The notes under the pieces are model-generated. The model ran no database searches, had not been told where the DNA came from, and saw nothing but the letters and a program-made list of their open reading frames with translations. From Loktanella sp. M215 (GTDB taxonomy: Bacteria; Pseudomonadota; Alphaproteobacteria; Rhodobacterales; Rhodobacteraceae): a stretch of 21,439 bases of DNA. The stretch spans positions 1 to 21,439 of the forward strand of contig NZ_WMEA01000009.1 in the NCBI RefSeq assembly GCF_021735925.1, written 5' to 3'. Made by a program: the position numbers and the translations under genes. Shown in pieces: positions 1 to 8,948 of this stretch (position 1 is its first letter; each line of letters begins with the position of its first letter).

Positions 1-550
1 CTGCAGGCTGCATCTGACGCATTGATCCTGAAAGGGCAGCGCTCGCCTCTCTGAGGACGGCGTATCTGTTCGCCGGCTCTCGGGCAAAGAAGCCCACAGC
101 ACCACAGAGCGCCCCTATGAGGGCGATCACGCCCACTCTGCGCCACTTGCTCCTCCTGATGGGCCTCTATGACGCTCAGAGCCCGTCTGAGGCCGCACAT
201 CTGGCTAGCCTCTTTCAGCGCCGCAGCGGCTTCCCCTGACCCGGTGGGTGATCTCCACGGACTTCGCACGCATCTCGCGTGCGGCCTCTCCGGCAGCGTT
301 CAGGGCTGCGCGATCCTCCCGCATGGCCTTTGTCCAGAATGACTGAGATTGCCTTGCCGTTGGTCTCCAGTTGGTCTGTTTCGATGGTCTGCACATAGAC
401 GCGTGGATCTGGACAATCGAGGCTGCCGTTGCCGCTGTCTGCTGCTGGACGGCAATCAGCTTGGTGGTGTTCCTCCGCTGTGGCATCGAGCAGTGCGTTG
501 ATCTTCTCGTCCTGGGGCGTGGGGGCGGCGGGGTTTGCCGGATCAGCCAT
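1..550 (-). pseudogene. DUF6118-like membrane protein, first-pass copy, frameshifted and cut by the window edge
   Basis: Same gene as 10879-11499. It starts at 550 (MADPANPAAPT) and lacks its last codons because the window begins inside it. Several indels (for example a missing ttgaa near 205 and an extra t in the run near 330) break the frame. Because the second pass is fully open, these look like sequencing errors at a contig end, not real decay. Confidence 0.7.
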
Positions 551-796
551 TGCGCGCCGCCTTCTTGTCGAGGTCTTCCAAGAGTGGCTGAATGTCTTTC
601 ACGTCGAGATCGCGTGTCACCCGTTCTGCGCAGCAGCCCTGCCAGCCTTGCCGCTGCTTCCGGACTTTCCATTGCAGCCTTCACGACGATAGCGCCTGCG
701 ATGATCTTGACGCGGGTGTCGGTGGATTTTTTTCTTTGACTTGAGCCTTGAGAGCTTGTCCTGAGCTGATGCAATCTGCTGGTCTATTGTCTTCAT
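543..796 (-). pseudogene. MobC/TraD-like protein, first-pass copy, frameshifted
   Basis: Same gene as 11492-11743, but 254 instead of 252 bases. There is an extra t in the run near 727-733 and an extra base near 627 (gttctgcgc against gttcgcgc). The ATG at 796 and the 8-base overlap with the next gene are kept. Likely intact in the real plasmid. Confidence 0.7.
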
Positions 797-945
797 TGCG
801 TGCTCCTTAGGGTTGTGCTTTGATAGCAAGCGCCGGGGTGTGGGTAAAGGGCTGGTAGCACGAAGTGCTTCACCTATACGTCGTTGCACGACGGCGAGCG
901 AAGGACCGCTGCGCATCCTTTCGAAACCAAGCCAAGAGGGCGATC
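797..945. other. Divergent mobilisation intergenic region, candidate oriT (first pass)
   Basis: Same as 11744-11891. The 15-base inverted repeat cgtcgt-tgc-acgacg lies at 879-893. One extra t near 870 is the last indel of the error-dense first stretch. Confidence 0.4.
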
Positions 946-2104
946 ATGGCGATTTATCATTTTGATGCCTCTGTGATCTCCCCGCAGCAAGGGGCGGTCC
1001 GCGACCGCCGCGAGCGCCTACCGCGCCGCCGAGCGTGTGCGCGATCTGCGCACCGGCGAGGTGCACGACTACACCCGCAAGGATGGCGTCCTGCACACCG
1101 AGATCCTTGCCCCGGAGCACGCGCCGGACTGGGCGCGTGACCGGTCGTCTCTCTGGAACGCCGTCGAGGCTGTCGAGCGGCGCAAGGATGCGCAGGTCAG
1201 CCGCGAGGTGCGCGTGGCCCTGCCCTCCGAGCTGACGCCGGAACAGAACCGCGATCTCGTGCGCGGGTTCGTTCAGGCGCAGTTCGTCGCCCGCGGTATG
1301 GTCGCTGACATCGCCCTCCACGCCCCGGGGCGTGAAGGCGACCAGCGGAACCACCACGCGCATATCATGCTGACCACCCGCGAGATTGGCCCCGAGGGGT
1401 TCGGGGCCAAGAACCGCGACTGGAACGCCAAGGAGCTGCTGGTGGACTGGCGGTCGTCCTGGGCCGATCACGTCAACCACACCCTTGAGCGCTGCAACGT
1501 CCACGAGCGGGTGGATCACCGCACGCTGGAGGCGCAGCGCGAGGAGGCGCTTGAGCGGGCCTATGCGGCCGAGCGCAACGGCGACGAGCGGGTCCACGTC
1601 GCGGAGATGGCGCGGGCCGTGGCGCTGGACCGCCCGCCCCTGCCCGACGTCGGCGCCCGGGGCTGGAGCATGATGCGGCGCGGCATCGCCACACCGGCCT
1701 CCGATCGCTGGCAGGAGGTGCGCGAGATCGGCCTTCAGGTGCGCGAGGTCGCGCGGGAGTTCCAGACGCAGGCCCGCGAATGGCTGGAGCGGGCGCTGGA
1801 CCGGGTGCAGGAGCGCGCGGCAGCGCTTGGCCTCACCCGCGCCCCGGAGACGGCGCTGGAGCGGCTGCAAGCCGCCCGTGCATCGCGAGGGGCCGAGGAG
1901 AGGCCGCAGAACGCCCTTGAGCGGCTACAGGCGGCGCGGGAGGGGCGAGGCGAGGACCGGAGCGTTGAGATCGCGCGCAATGTCGAGAGCGCCGGCCAAG
2001 ACCTGACGGAGCAGGATCGGGAGAGAGCAAAGGTGTTGGAGCGCGAACGCATGCTGGAACGGGAGCGGGGTATCGAGCGCGAAGGGCGGGGGTATAGCAT
2101 TTGA
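946..2104 (+). pseudogene. mobA: MobA/MobL relaxase, first-pass copy with one frameshift
   Basis: Identical in layout to 11892-13043. The run at 980-983 has four c instead of three, which shifts the frame after about residue 12. The correct frame is open again from about 1000 to 2104. A second difference at 2088-2092 (five g against six) changes the last residues from GRGV to GRGYSI; which is right cannot be told from here. A c/g difference near 1130 swaps a proline for arginine. Confidence 0.8.
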
Positions 2105-2483
2105 GGCAGGCTATTCACGAATTTAGTAGCAGTTTGGGTGTTCGAATCTACTTACTCCATCGCTGCGTTGAATCCGATGTATCAAGGGCGGAACCGATCT
2201 TTCGCGCAATGTCACTTGTCTGTACCATTCTGGTCAAAAGCAGACTTAAAAAGTTCCTGATGCCAGATACTGTTGTACTGCTAACAGACAAGCTCTTTAG
2301 ACCCGAGCTGTTGCTGCTGGATAAACCTACGGCAATCATTCATCATTCATGTCAGGTTCAGTATGATAAGCGAAATTTAATCTTTTTTATAAGAACCTCT
2401 GAGATTTCTATCTCTCATTAAGAGCCTGAGAGAATTTTTTTCATCGCGACGCAATGGCCTCGCTTTTAAATTTTGAGGCTAAA
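2105..2483. other. Intergenic region between mobA and the SIR2 gene (first pass)
   Basis: About 380 bases, more AT-rich than mobA. It holds a doubtful 96-codon reading frame on the + strand (described at 13047-13337) and a terminator-like hairpin at 2411-2441. Nothing else is recognisable. Confidence 0.5.
2411..2441 (+). terminator. Rho-independent-like terminator after mobA (first pass)
   Basis: Stem tctctca / tgagaga with a 9-base loop, followed by a run of t. Same as 13356-13385. Confidence 0.5.
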
Positions 2484-4952
2484 ATGCCAATTACTATTAA
2501 ATCCCTCGTCTCTGAGCTGACTCCAAGCAACACGGTTTTAGTTTTTTGGTGCGGGAGCATCTCTTCCCGTCAGGGGCTCCAAGCGTCTGGAACCTATGCG
2601 AACATTTGGCTCCTATAATTGGAGAGGATCCTGGAACCTATAACTTTGCTGAACTCTGTTCCCTTTTTGAATACAAAAAAAACCGTAAGGAGCTTGTTGC
2701 ACAGGTAAGGTCGAAGTTTAAGGGACTGCGGCCAACTGGGGGCTTACAAAATGTAGCAGAATACGATTGGGTTTCGATTTTTACAACAAATTACGATGAT
2801 CTTGTTGAAAAGGCGTTCTTAAAAAGAAGTAAAGACATCCGAGTTTTTTCTTCCAATTTTGATTTTGGTGAGCCTACGCCTCCTACGTCAACATCAATAT
2901 TCAAAATTCATGGGACGATTGGACACGATACTTCGGATGGCCATCGATCTAAAAATGATTCTGACTGAGGAAGACAATGATACTGTGGAGGACTATCGCG
3001 AAGCCCTCTACGACAGATTTAAAAATGATTTAAACTCGCATGACGCAGTTATTATAGGGCAGTCCCTAGCTGATCCAGATTTGGATACATTAGTAAAGCG
3101 AGCCTTGAAGCTCCGGCAGAAATCCTATTCATCAGGAAGAATATTTCTTCTTGTATATACGGAAGACCAAAATCGAGCGATGCTTTTAGAAAGAAAGGGG
3201 CTACAGGTCGTATTTGGTGGAATAGATGATTTCTTTTTTGAGCTTGCAAAGCAGTCTCATCAGGTTGTTCCCGTTTCCGAAACCTCAGATGACCCACTTA
3301 TTCAAAGTACGATATTAAGATCTATTACCGTTGATATTGAACATCAAGCAAATCAGATACCTCCTGACTTTCCGAAAATGTTTGGAGGCGGCGCACCAAC
3401 CTATTCAGATATTAGAGCCGGATTCACCTTTCCCAGGACAAATAAAGAGCGGGTTTCTGATAAACTACAAAACGACGTTCAGTACTCAGTAGTATTGGGC
3501 GCGAGTGGTGTTGGGAAAACATCTCTAGCACGTCAAATTGCATTTGACTTAGTTGGAAAAGGCTATTTGGGGTGGGAGCACAATCCAGACCGTGAGTTCA
3601 TCGCCGATGAATGGAGAAATGTCGCCAGAGCTTTAGAGGAAAGTCAGCGAAATGCTGTAATGGTACTGGACGATGCACACCTTTACCTTCACGAGATTAA
3701 TAATCTAATTAATTGGTTACATGATGATGGGTCAAAGCGACTGCGGCTTATACTGACATCTGCCAAGAACCATTGGAAGCCGCGGATCAAGACCGCAAAT
3801 CTATATAAATCCGTGGAGCTTATAGAGTTATCCACTCTTGATCCAACTGAAATTGGAAGCCTTCTTTCATTGGTTCAGGGGGTTCCAGAAATCGCAAAGC
3901 TAGTGGACAAAAAGCTTTAAAGGTTTTACCCTTCAAGAACGTCGACGGCGTCTAATTGAAAGATGCAATAAAGATTTCTTTGTTTGTATGAAGAATATTT
4001 TTGCAAACGACAGCTTCGATACAATCGTATTGCGTGAGTTTTCTGGTGTTAACCCTAATTATCAATCTGTTTATAAAGTAATTTGCGCGTTGGAAAGCTT
4101 CGGAGTCCGAGTTCACCGTCAACTTGTGGTTCGACTACTTCAAATTACTGCTCAAGATATTGGTATGGTTCTAGAGAACCTTGAAGGGCTCGTAGAAGAG
4201 TATCAAATAAACAAGCGAGAGAGTATCTTCGGTTGGAGTGGGCGACATCCTGTAATATCTGAAATAATCTCGAAGCATAAGTTTGGTGGTCAAAAGGAGA
4301 TTTTTGCGTTGCTGAAGCAAGTAGCTTCTAACATTTCGCCAACATACGATATTGAAATTAGAACCATCCGGCAGCTTTGTAGTTTTGAAGGAGGTATATC
4401 ACGTATTTCGGACGTATCATCTCAGAATGAACTTCTGAGAATAATGATCTCAGTAGCTCCGCGAGAAAGGGTGCCGCGGCATCGACTTATCACTAATCTG
4501 ATTAATAATGGGCATTTCCCAGATGCTGAAGCGGAAATTAGGATCTTCGAAAATGATTTGGGAGCTGATGGACCCGTTCGGAGATATAGAGTTCGCTTAC
4601 TCATTGAGCGGGCAATAGGTACCGTGGGCTTGATGCTGGACGATAAATCAAAGATGCTAAACGATGCATTCAGCGCAGCGCTAAAAAATTCTTAAGGGCG
4701 ATCCATTCAATCGTCAAAAATCTTCAACTTCATGCAGACGTATCCTTGGAGCTATATCGTGTGTCGGGCGACAATGCTTTCATCGATGATGCGCTCGAAG
4801 CTATGAAGGTTGCTGAAAAAGAAGTCGGTGACCCAGATATTACAAGAATGATACATCGTTTCGAACGGCGAGTTTCACCTGTAAGTGGAGATATTGTTGA
4901 AATGGAAGTTATTGAGGATATCGATGATATAGATATTGAAAGAGATTTGTAA
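2484..4952 (+). pseudogene. SIR2-STAND protein, first-pass copy with six single-base insertions
   Basis: Same gene as 13427-15890. It is 2469 bases, six more than the 2463-base consensus. The extra bases lie in homopolymers at 2542-2547 (t), 2566-2568 (c), 2951-2955 (a), 3909-3913 (a), 4683-4688 (a) and 4716-4720 (a). Each is absent in the second pass. The one lesion of the second pass (a-run at 14497-14501) is absent here. This reciprocal pattern says the real gene is intact. Confidence 0.85.
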
Positions 4953-5022
4953 AATATCTGCGAAAGACTATTAGCGGCAGGTTTTTTTGTAGCATTAATA
5001 ATAAAAACATTCGTTATTGGAG

Positions 5023-5058
5023 TAGTCGCTGGCCTCTAAGGCTATAGGCCAGCGACTA
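5023..5058. terminator. Bidirectional terminator-like hairpin between the SIR2 and VOC genes (first pass)
   Basis: Perfect 13-bp inverted repeat (tagtcgctggcct / aggccagcgacta) with a 10-base loop, sitting between the ends of two convergent genes. Both passes agree. The flanks have no long t-run, so termination strength is uncertain. Confidence 0.6.
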
Positions 5059-5070
5059 GTTTAGAAGAGA

Positions 5071-5496
5071 TCAATCGTCCGGAGGAAGTAGATCCGGGTT
5101 CCAGACGATCTCCCATAAGTGACCGTCAGGGTCCGCGAAGTAGGCGGCGTAGCCACCATAGAATGTATCCTGGGCGGATTTGATGATTTTGGCCCCGGCC
5201 CGCGCTGCCGCCCTCAAACCCTGATCGACGTCTTCTCGACGCACTACATTGTGCCCGATGGTAAGGGCGGTGGGGCTAATTGGCTGCACCGGGAGCCCAG
5301 TATCATGGGCAATGTCGGCCTGCGCCCACAGAGCGAGCTTTAGCCCGCCAGACAGGTCGAAAAACGCAACCGCGCCATGCTCGAATTCCCGTCCTATGAT
5401 GCCTGTTGTCGGCAGTCCAAGTCCATCTCGGTAGAATGCCAGCGATCTTTCGAGATCAGCTACGCCAAGCGTCAGAACGGATATTAGAGGTTTCAT
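5071..5496 (-). CDS. VOC-superfamily (glyoxalase/bleomycin-resistance-fold) protein, intact copy
   Basis: A 141-residue protein in the size range of single-chain VOC proteins. The N-terminus (LISVLTLGVADLERSLAFYR, residues 4-23) is the typical first beta-alpha unit. The C-terminus (YAAYFADPDGHLWEIVWNP, 116-134) is the characteristic closing strand, with E129 as a likely metal ligand; H82 in TIGHNV is a second candidate. The family includes glyoxalase I, fosfomycin- and bleomycin-resistance proteins and dioxygenases; the substrate cannot be named. It is soluble, with no signal peptide. It is convergent with the SIR2 gene across a hairpin and transcribed alone. The second pass (16009-16435) has an extra a and is frameshifted, so this is the reference copy. 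Confidence 0.85.
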   Translation of the reverse strand: MKPLISVLTLGVADLERSLAFYRDGLGLPTTGIIGREFEHGAVAFFDLSGGLKLALWAQADIAHDTGLPVQPISPTALTIGHNVVRREDVDQGLRAAARAGAKIIKSAQDTFYGGYAAYFADPDGHLWEIVWNPDLLPPDD

Positions 5497-5746
5497 GTCA
5501 TGCCCTTTCTATCGGCACCTGCACCATGCAGACGCCTTGATAGTCTTGGGCCGCTGACTTGTAGCGGAAGGTCCCGCAAAAAGCGGGGGCCGGGCCAACC
5601 TTCCCGCGCCTAACCTGTTTCAGACCAGCAAAAAGTAGATGGTGCATTTGGAGCGGTCAATAACGGCGAGGTTCGAATTGCCGCTTTTGGGCGCCTTCCT
5701 AAAGCGCTCGTTTGTGGAGGGGATCTGCAACGGTCAGTTTTTTGCA
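5497..5746. other. Intergenic region upstream of the VOC gene
   Basis: About 250 bases carrying no convincing gene. It should hold the VOC promoter on the minus strand. Visible structures are a nested hairpin at 5566-5604 (ggaaggt / accttcc outside, cccgc / gcggg inside) and a short inverted repeat ctgca-cca-tgcag near 5518-5530. A 43-codon ATG frame at 5639-5770 (+) has no support as a gene. Confidence 0.4.
5566..5604. promoter_or_regulatory. Nested hairpin upstream of the VOC gene
   Basis: Outer arms ggaaggt (5566-5572) and accttcc (5598-5604) enclose cccgc-aaaaa-gcggg (5573-5587). On the minus strand it lies in the leader of the VOC gene and could shape its mRNA 5' end. The second pass repeats it exactly. 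Function is inferred only. Confidence 0.3.
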
Positions 5747-5792
5747 GCCACTAAACCGGTTCAAAACTGAAGTCGTTGTTGAAGGTTTTTGG
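5747..5792. repeat. Left 46-bp inverted repeat of the recombinase module
   Basis: Its reverse complement matches 6865-6910 at 39 of 46 positions without gaps, including an unbroken 18-base match (ccaaaaaccttcaacaac) and the block tcagttttgaac. It contains two opposed half-sites of the type GTTCAAAAC and GGTTTTTGG. It ends 13 bases before the stop codon of the HTH gene. Confidence 0.75.
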
Positions 5793-5805
5793 GGGGCTTG
5801 GCGTA

Positions 5806-6201
5806 CTAACTGCCTCTGATCCGCTTCCATAGCGACCTTCTGGGCGTCTCCCCTGCCCCATCTGGAGGCGCAAGACGTGCCAGTGATTGCGCTTGTTGCT
5901 TCCAGTCAGCTTTGTCAGCTTCCAAGCGCTCTATCGTTTCCATGGCTGCATTAAGTTTGACTTGCAAAACGCTGATTTCAACGGCGTTTGTGTCGCTGTT
6001 GGGCGTGGTCAAACTTGACTGGTCAACGTGAGTTTCACTTAGGCGCGGCTTGTAAACTCTCGCCAGCTCTGACTGGTCAATTTCCCATGACCCTTGACCA
6101 TCTTTTCTAGCGGACAACTTGCCTTCTTTTAGGTGTTTCATGAGGGTGGGGCGAGAAATTTGGTAGTGCTTGACCGCCTCCCTTACACTTACTTTTCCCA
6201 C
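5806..6201 (-). CDS. HTH DNA-binding protein with C-terminal coiled coil
   Basis: A 131-residue protein starting at a GTG preceded by AGGGAT at a suitable distance. Residues 1-50 form an excisionase/MerR-like winged HTH (VSVREAVKHYQISRPTLMKHLKEGKLSARKD, then a WEIDQSEL strand-helix). A polar linker follows at about 52-74, then a coiled coil at 75-108 rich in E, K, A and L, and a basic aromatic tail (RRSLWKRIRGS). This architecture is common in small plasmids, where it is often labelled plasmid DNA-binding or entry-exclusion protein, and its job there is rarely shown. Here it lies 110 bases downstream of the resolvase gene on the same strand, inside the same inverted repeats, so it may regulate or assist the recombinase. 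Both passes agree and are intact. Confidence 0.75.
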   Translation of the reverse strand: MGKVSVREAVKHYQISRPTLMKHLKEGKLSARKDGQGSWEIDQSELARVYKPRLSETHVDQSSLTTPNSDTNAVEISVLQVKLNAAMETIERLEADKADWKQQAQSLARLAPPDGAGETPRRSLWKRIRGS

Positions 6202-6311
6202 CGTTGAGATCCCTGCTTCATACCATGTTAGGTGTGGCTATTTTCCTGTTAGGTTGACCATAGAGCTTTACAGGGCACGCGGTCAATTTGACTTCAGACA
6301 TGCCTCATCTT
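6202..6311. promoter_or_regulatory. Leader between resolvase and HTH genes
   Basis: The 110 bases contain two copies of tgttaggt about 20 bases apart (near 6226 and 6247) and two gtcaa-type motifs (ggttgacc near 6252 and gcggtcaa near 6279). Such spacing could be an operator for the HTH protein, but nothing proves it. Confidence 0.25.
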
Positions 6312-6851
6312 TCAGGCTCGTCTAATGGTGTTCGGGCTTACCTCAAACAGACGCGACAGTTCTGCAATGCCACGACCTTCTTGGTCGCGCATCCGAACCA
6401 CCTCTGCACGGCGTTCGGGAGATAGGGCTGGGGGTCTGCCGCCGATCCTTCCGCGCTTACGGGAGGCCACGAGCCCTTCTTTAGTCCGCTCAGAAATACG
6501 CTCACGCTCAAACTGAGCGATAGAGGCAAAGACATGAAACACAAGCCTACCAGCAGGCGTCGTTGTGTCGATGTCCTCAGCCAGGGAACGAAAGCCTGCA
6601 CCCTTCGCGCTAATAGCCCCCATGATGTGCAGAAGATCCTGCAACGACCGGCTCAGTCGGTCATATTTGGCGACTACCACGACATCAGCCTGACGCAGCT
6701 GGTCAATCATACGGTCCAGCTCGGGTCGTGACTTCTTGGTGCCCGACACTTTCTCCGTAAAGATGCGCTCGGCGCCGGCTGCCTCAAGGGCAGAGGTTTG
6801 GGGATCAAGGTGCTGATCTTCTGTCGAGACGCGTGCATAGCCAACGATCAT
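6312..6851 (-). CDS. Serine recombinase (resolvase/invertase family)
   Basis: The 179-residue form starts at the ATG at 6851, preceded by GGAAGG; ten more codons are open upstream but put the start inside the recombination-site repeat. Visible catalytic features are YARVSTEDQ with R7 and S9, the nucleophile, and YDRLSRS with R65 and R68. The long E-helix region is FERERISERT (114-123). A basic GGRPP hinge (137-141) leads to a C-terminal HTH (GIAELSRLFEVSPNTIRRA, 161-179). Length and layout fit small Tn3/gamma-delta-type resolvases and Hin/Gin invertases. A likely role is resolution of plasmid multimers at the adjacent site; inversion of the module between the 46-bp repeats is the alternative. 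Intact in both passes. Confidence 0.92.
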   Translation of the reverse strand: MIVGYARVSTEDQHLDPQTSALEAAGAERIFTEKVSGTKKSRPELDRMIDQLRQADVVVVAKYDRLSRSLQDLLHIMGAISAKGAGFRSLAEDIDTTTPAGRLVFHVFASIAQFERERISERTKEGLVASRKRGRIGGRPPALSPERRAEVVRMRDQEGRGIAELSRLFEVSPNTIRRA

Positions 6852-6864
6852 GAATCTGACCCTT

Positions 6865-6910
6865 CCAAAAACCTTCAACAACTATGTCAGTTTTGAACAG
6901 GGTTTATGGC
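6865..6910. repeat. Right 46-bp inverted repeat, res-like subsite
   Basis: Partner of 5747-5792 (39/46). It starts 14 bases upstream of the resolvase ATG. The half-sites TTCCAAAAACC (6863-6873) and GTTTTGAAC face each other with a longer spacer, like an accessory res subsite. The resolvase promoter must overlap this stretch, which would allow autoregulation. Confidence 0.7.
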
Positions 6911-6936
6911 AGCGTCAATCGGGGTGGTTTGCGCAC

Positions 6937-6962
6937 GTTCCAAAAACGAGCGTTTCTGGAAC
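6937..6962. other. Candidate recombination crossover site (26-bp palindrome)
   Basis: Half-sites gttccaaaaacg (6937-6948) and cgtttctggaac (6951-6962) match in 11 of 12 positions and are separated by a 2-base core (ag). The 12-2-12 geometry is that of serine-recombinase crossover sites; the CAAAAAC core also resembles the Hin half-site (TTATCAAAAACC). With the subsite at 6865-6910 it spans about 100 bases upstream of the recombinase, the usual size of a res region. Confidence 0.6.
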
Positions 6963-7041
6963 AGTCAGGAAGCATCGCTTTGCAGACGAGAGCAGAATCT
7001 CGCTATCCCGAAAGGCTTGCTGCTTGAAAATCGATCAATCC

Positions 7042-7071
7042 TTGCTCTGGCTTTATTAAGCTTCTGATAAT
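7042..7071 (+). promoter_or_regulatory. Possible promoter of the sensor kinase gene
   Basis: TTGCTC (7042-7047) and GATAAT (7066-7071) are separated by 18 bases, about 80 bases before the kinase start. Closer in lie a perfect palindrome gtttataaac (7111-7120) and the inverted repeat agcgc-atta-gcgct (7122-7135), which could be an operator. Weak match; prediction only. Confidence 0.3.
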
Positions 7072-7152
7072 GACATAGATTTGCCAAAATCTCGGGTTCG
7101 AGGTGGTATTGTTTATAAACGAGCGCATTAGCGCTAACTTCGGAGCAGTACC

Positions 7153-8389
7153 TTGGCTAAAACGTATACGTTTGAAGCTCTCGGATTGCTGCATGGCAGA
7201 ATGGACGAGGACCTTCTCAACATCATCACTCTTGCGACCCGCATGTTTCGCGTGCCTATCTCATTTGTGTCTGTTTTGGAAAGCCAAGAGAAACGGCAAC
7301 ATATTTCTGCATCTGTAGGTCCATTCTTTGACAACCCTGATGTAGGCGACATGCCGATCGAAGGATCAATCTGTCAGTATGTACAGGCAAGTCAGAAGAC
7401 GGTCGCTATCCCAGATTTACTAAAAGATGCTCGCACTTTCGATAACGAGTTTGTTGTCCAGAACGGCTTACGCTCTTATCTGGGCAGTCCAATACATACA
7501 ACGGCAGGGAAAGTAATCGGCGCGCTATGCTGCATGTCCGCCTCCCCCCGTGAATGGACGCAGGATGAAATTAGTATTCTAGAAGACTTAGCTCGCTGCG
7601 TCGATGGCATCGTAAAAGCTCGAACGTTGGCACTGGAGGAACGCAAAGCGCGCGTCGATTTGCAAGATATCATGGCGAATAGAAGCGGCTACATTGCGCA
7701 CGTTAGCCACGAAATAAGGACGCCGCTTACCGGTATCATCGGCTCGATCAAGATGCTCGGCGAAGTGAAATCTGAAGATCAATCAAAACGTCTGATGACG
7801 ATCCTCAATCGGTCAGCCGAAAAGCTTCTGGGCTTTGTGAATGATGTGCTTGATCTAGCCAAACTCGATGCTGGCCACTTCGAAATCATAGAAGAAGAAG
7901 CGGACATTGGTAAACTTTCCAGCGACGTCTTAGACGAATTCATGGGGCTCGCAGACGCCAAGTCGATCCGCATGAGTGTCAAAGATCAACTCGCCGGAAC
8001 CACCTATCTTGCCGACAAATTAGCGTTTCAAACCATCCTGCAAAATCTGATCGGCAATGCTGTTAAATTTACGGATACTGGATCTGTCACCGTCAATATA
8101 AGTGAAGATTCTTATGGCCAGGTTGCCATTGATGTCGCCGATACAGGTATTGGCATTGCACCAGAATACCATAAGAAAATCTTTAATGAGTTTGAGCAAG
8201 CTGACGCGGTCAACCCGAGAATTTACGGCGGAACAGGTCTTGGTATGCCCATCGTGAAGCGTATGGTTGACCGGATGGAAGGTACCATCACCGTTAAAAA
8301 GCCAGCCGGGCCAAGGCTCAACGTTCTCGATCTTGGTTCCACTACAAAGAGTTTTCCATCGCGAAGTTGCGGCCCAAACTGATCTCTGA
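7153..8389 (+). pseudogene. GAF sensor histidine kinase, first-pass copy, frameshifted near the end
   Basis: Same gene as 18092-19326. One extra a in the run 8296-8300 shifts the frame after TVKK and replaces the last about 28 residues with unrelated ones. The c-run at 7544-7549 has six c and is the correct reading here. Combining both passes gives a 411-residue protein. Confidence 0.85.
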
Positions 8390-8415
8390 ACCATCCAACT
8401 AGCTGCTGCCATGGC

Positions 8416-8658
8416 CTAAAGCCCAGCAGCCTTGCGCAGAGCATCGTTAATCCGGCTTTGCCAACCAGCGCCTTGCGCCTTGAACGCAGCAATAACGTCC
8501 GGGTCCAGACGGATCGTCGTGGACACCTTGGTCACATCCGCTTTTGGCCGTCCGCGCTGAACGGTCGCCTTGGCGATCTTGTCGGCCCAGTAAGGTGCTG
8601 ACAGGTCGGGCGCATCATCGTCAGAAGCGGCCTGCATATGCTCTTTGTTCTCGCTCAT
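8416..8658 (-). CDS. brnA: BrnA-type antitoxin
   Basis: 80 residues. After an acidic N-terminus (SDDDAPDLSAPYWAD) it has the family signature RGRPKADVTKVSTTIRLDPD (residues 35-54) and a C-terminal ribbon-helix-helix-like stretch (VIAAFKAQGAGWQSRINDAL, 55-74). It is the second gene of a brnT-brnA operon, overlapping brnT by 38 bases; GAGGAAA lies just before its ATG and supports this start. BrnA is known to bind and neutralise BrnT and to repress the operon as a complex. It is convergent with the kinase gene, 26 bases away. Identical and intact in both passes. Confidence 0.9.
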   Translation of the reverse strand: MSENKEHMQAASDDDAPDLSAPYWADKIAKATVQRGRPKADVTKVSTTIRLDPDVIAAFKAQGAGWQSRINDALRKAAGL

Positions 8659-8890
8659 TGGCTTTCCTCAAGCTGATGATACGGCGTGCTGTGCCGCGTT
8701 GTGTCCAGACCATGACCACCATGCGGGCATCGAGAAAGCCGATCGTGATCTGACGCGTCTCGCCGTAGTCCTGGCGATCGTCCTCCACCGTCAGGGTGGT
8801 TTCGTCGAAGATCTCTGCGGCGCGGGCCATATCCAGGCCGCGCTCGGCGAGAGTGGCGTCACGCTTAGCGGTCGGGTATTCAATGTCCAT
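8621..8890 (-). CDS. brnT: BrnT-type ribonuclease toxin
   Basis: 89 residues. It begins MDIEYPTAKRDATLAERG as in BrnT, continues with the conserved VEDDRQDYGETR (55-66 region) and GFLDARMVVMVWTQRG, and ends with the signature RIISLRKANEREQRAY. BrnT is a RelE-fold endoribonuclease that blocks translation. First gene of the operon with brnA. The two passes differ at one codon (L here, T at 19770-19774) through ccagg against ccgtg. It probably acts as a plasmid addiction module. Confidence 0.92.
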   Translation of the reverse strand: MDIEYPTAKRDATLAERGLDMARAAEIFDETTLTVEDDRQDYGETRQITIGFLDARMVVMVWTQRGTARRIISLRKANEREQRAYAGRF

Positions 8891-8900
8891 ACTTTATGTT

Positions 8901-8915
8901 ACTACAATAAGTAGT
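8901..8915. promoter_or_regulatory. Possible brnTA operator
   Basis: Inverted repeat actac-aataa-gtagt, 11 bases upstream of the brnT ATG within the 58-base gap to rep. The position suits BrnA autorepression; the assignment is an inference. Confidence 0.3.
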
Positions 8916-8948
8916 TCAAGACGCAAGGCAAAACCCTTTCAGAAGTGC

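Noticed and set aside
5639..5770. 43-codon frame upstream of the VOC gene
   Set aside because: No ribosome site, no recognisable sequence, and it runs into the 46-bp repeat.
5747..6910. Tn3-family transposon ends
   Set aside because: The arms do not start with the usual GGGG type end and no transposase is present inside or nearby; a recombinase-site explanation fits better.
8397..8430. Inverted repeat gctgctg / cagcagc at the end of brnA as terminator
   Set aside because: Long loop, no t-run and mostly within coding sequence.
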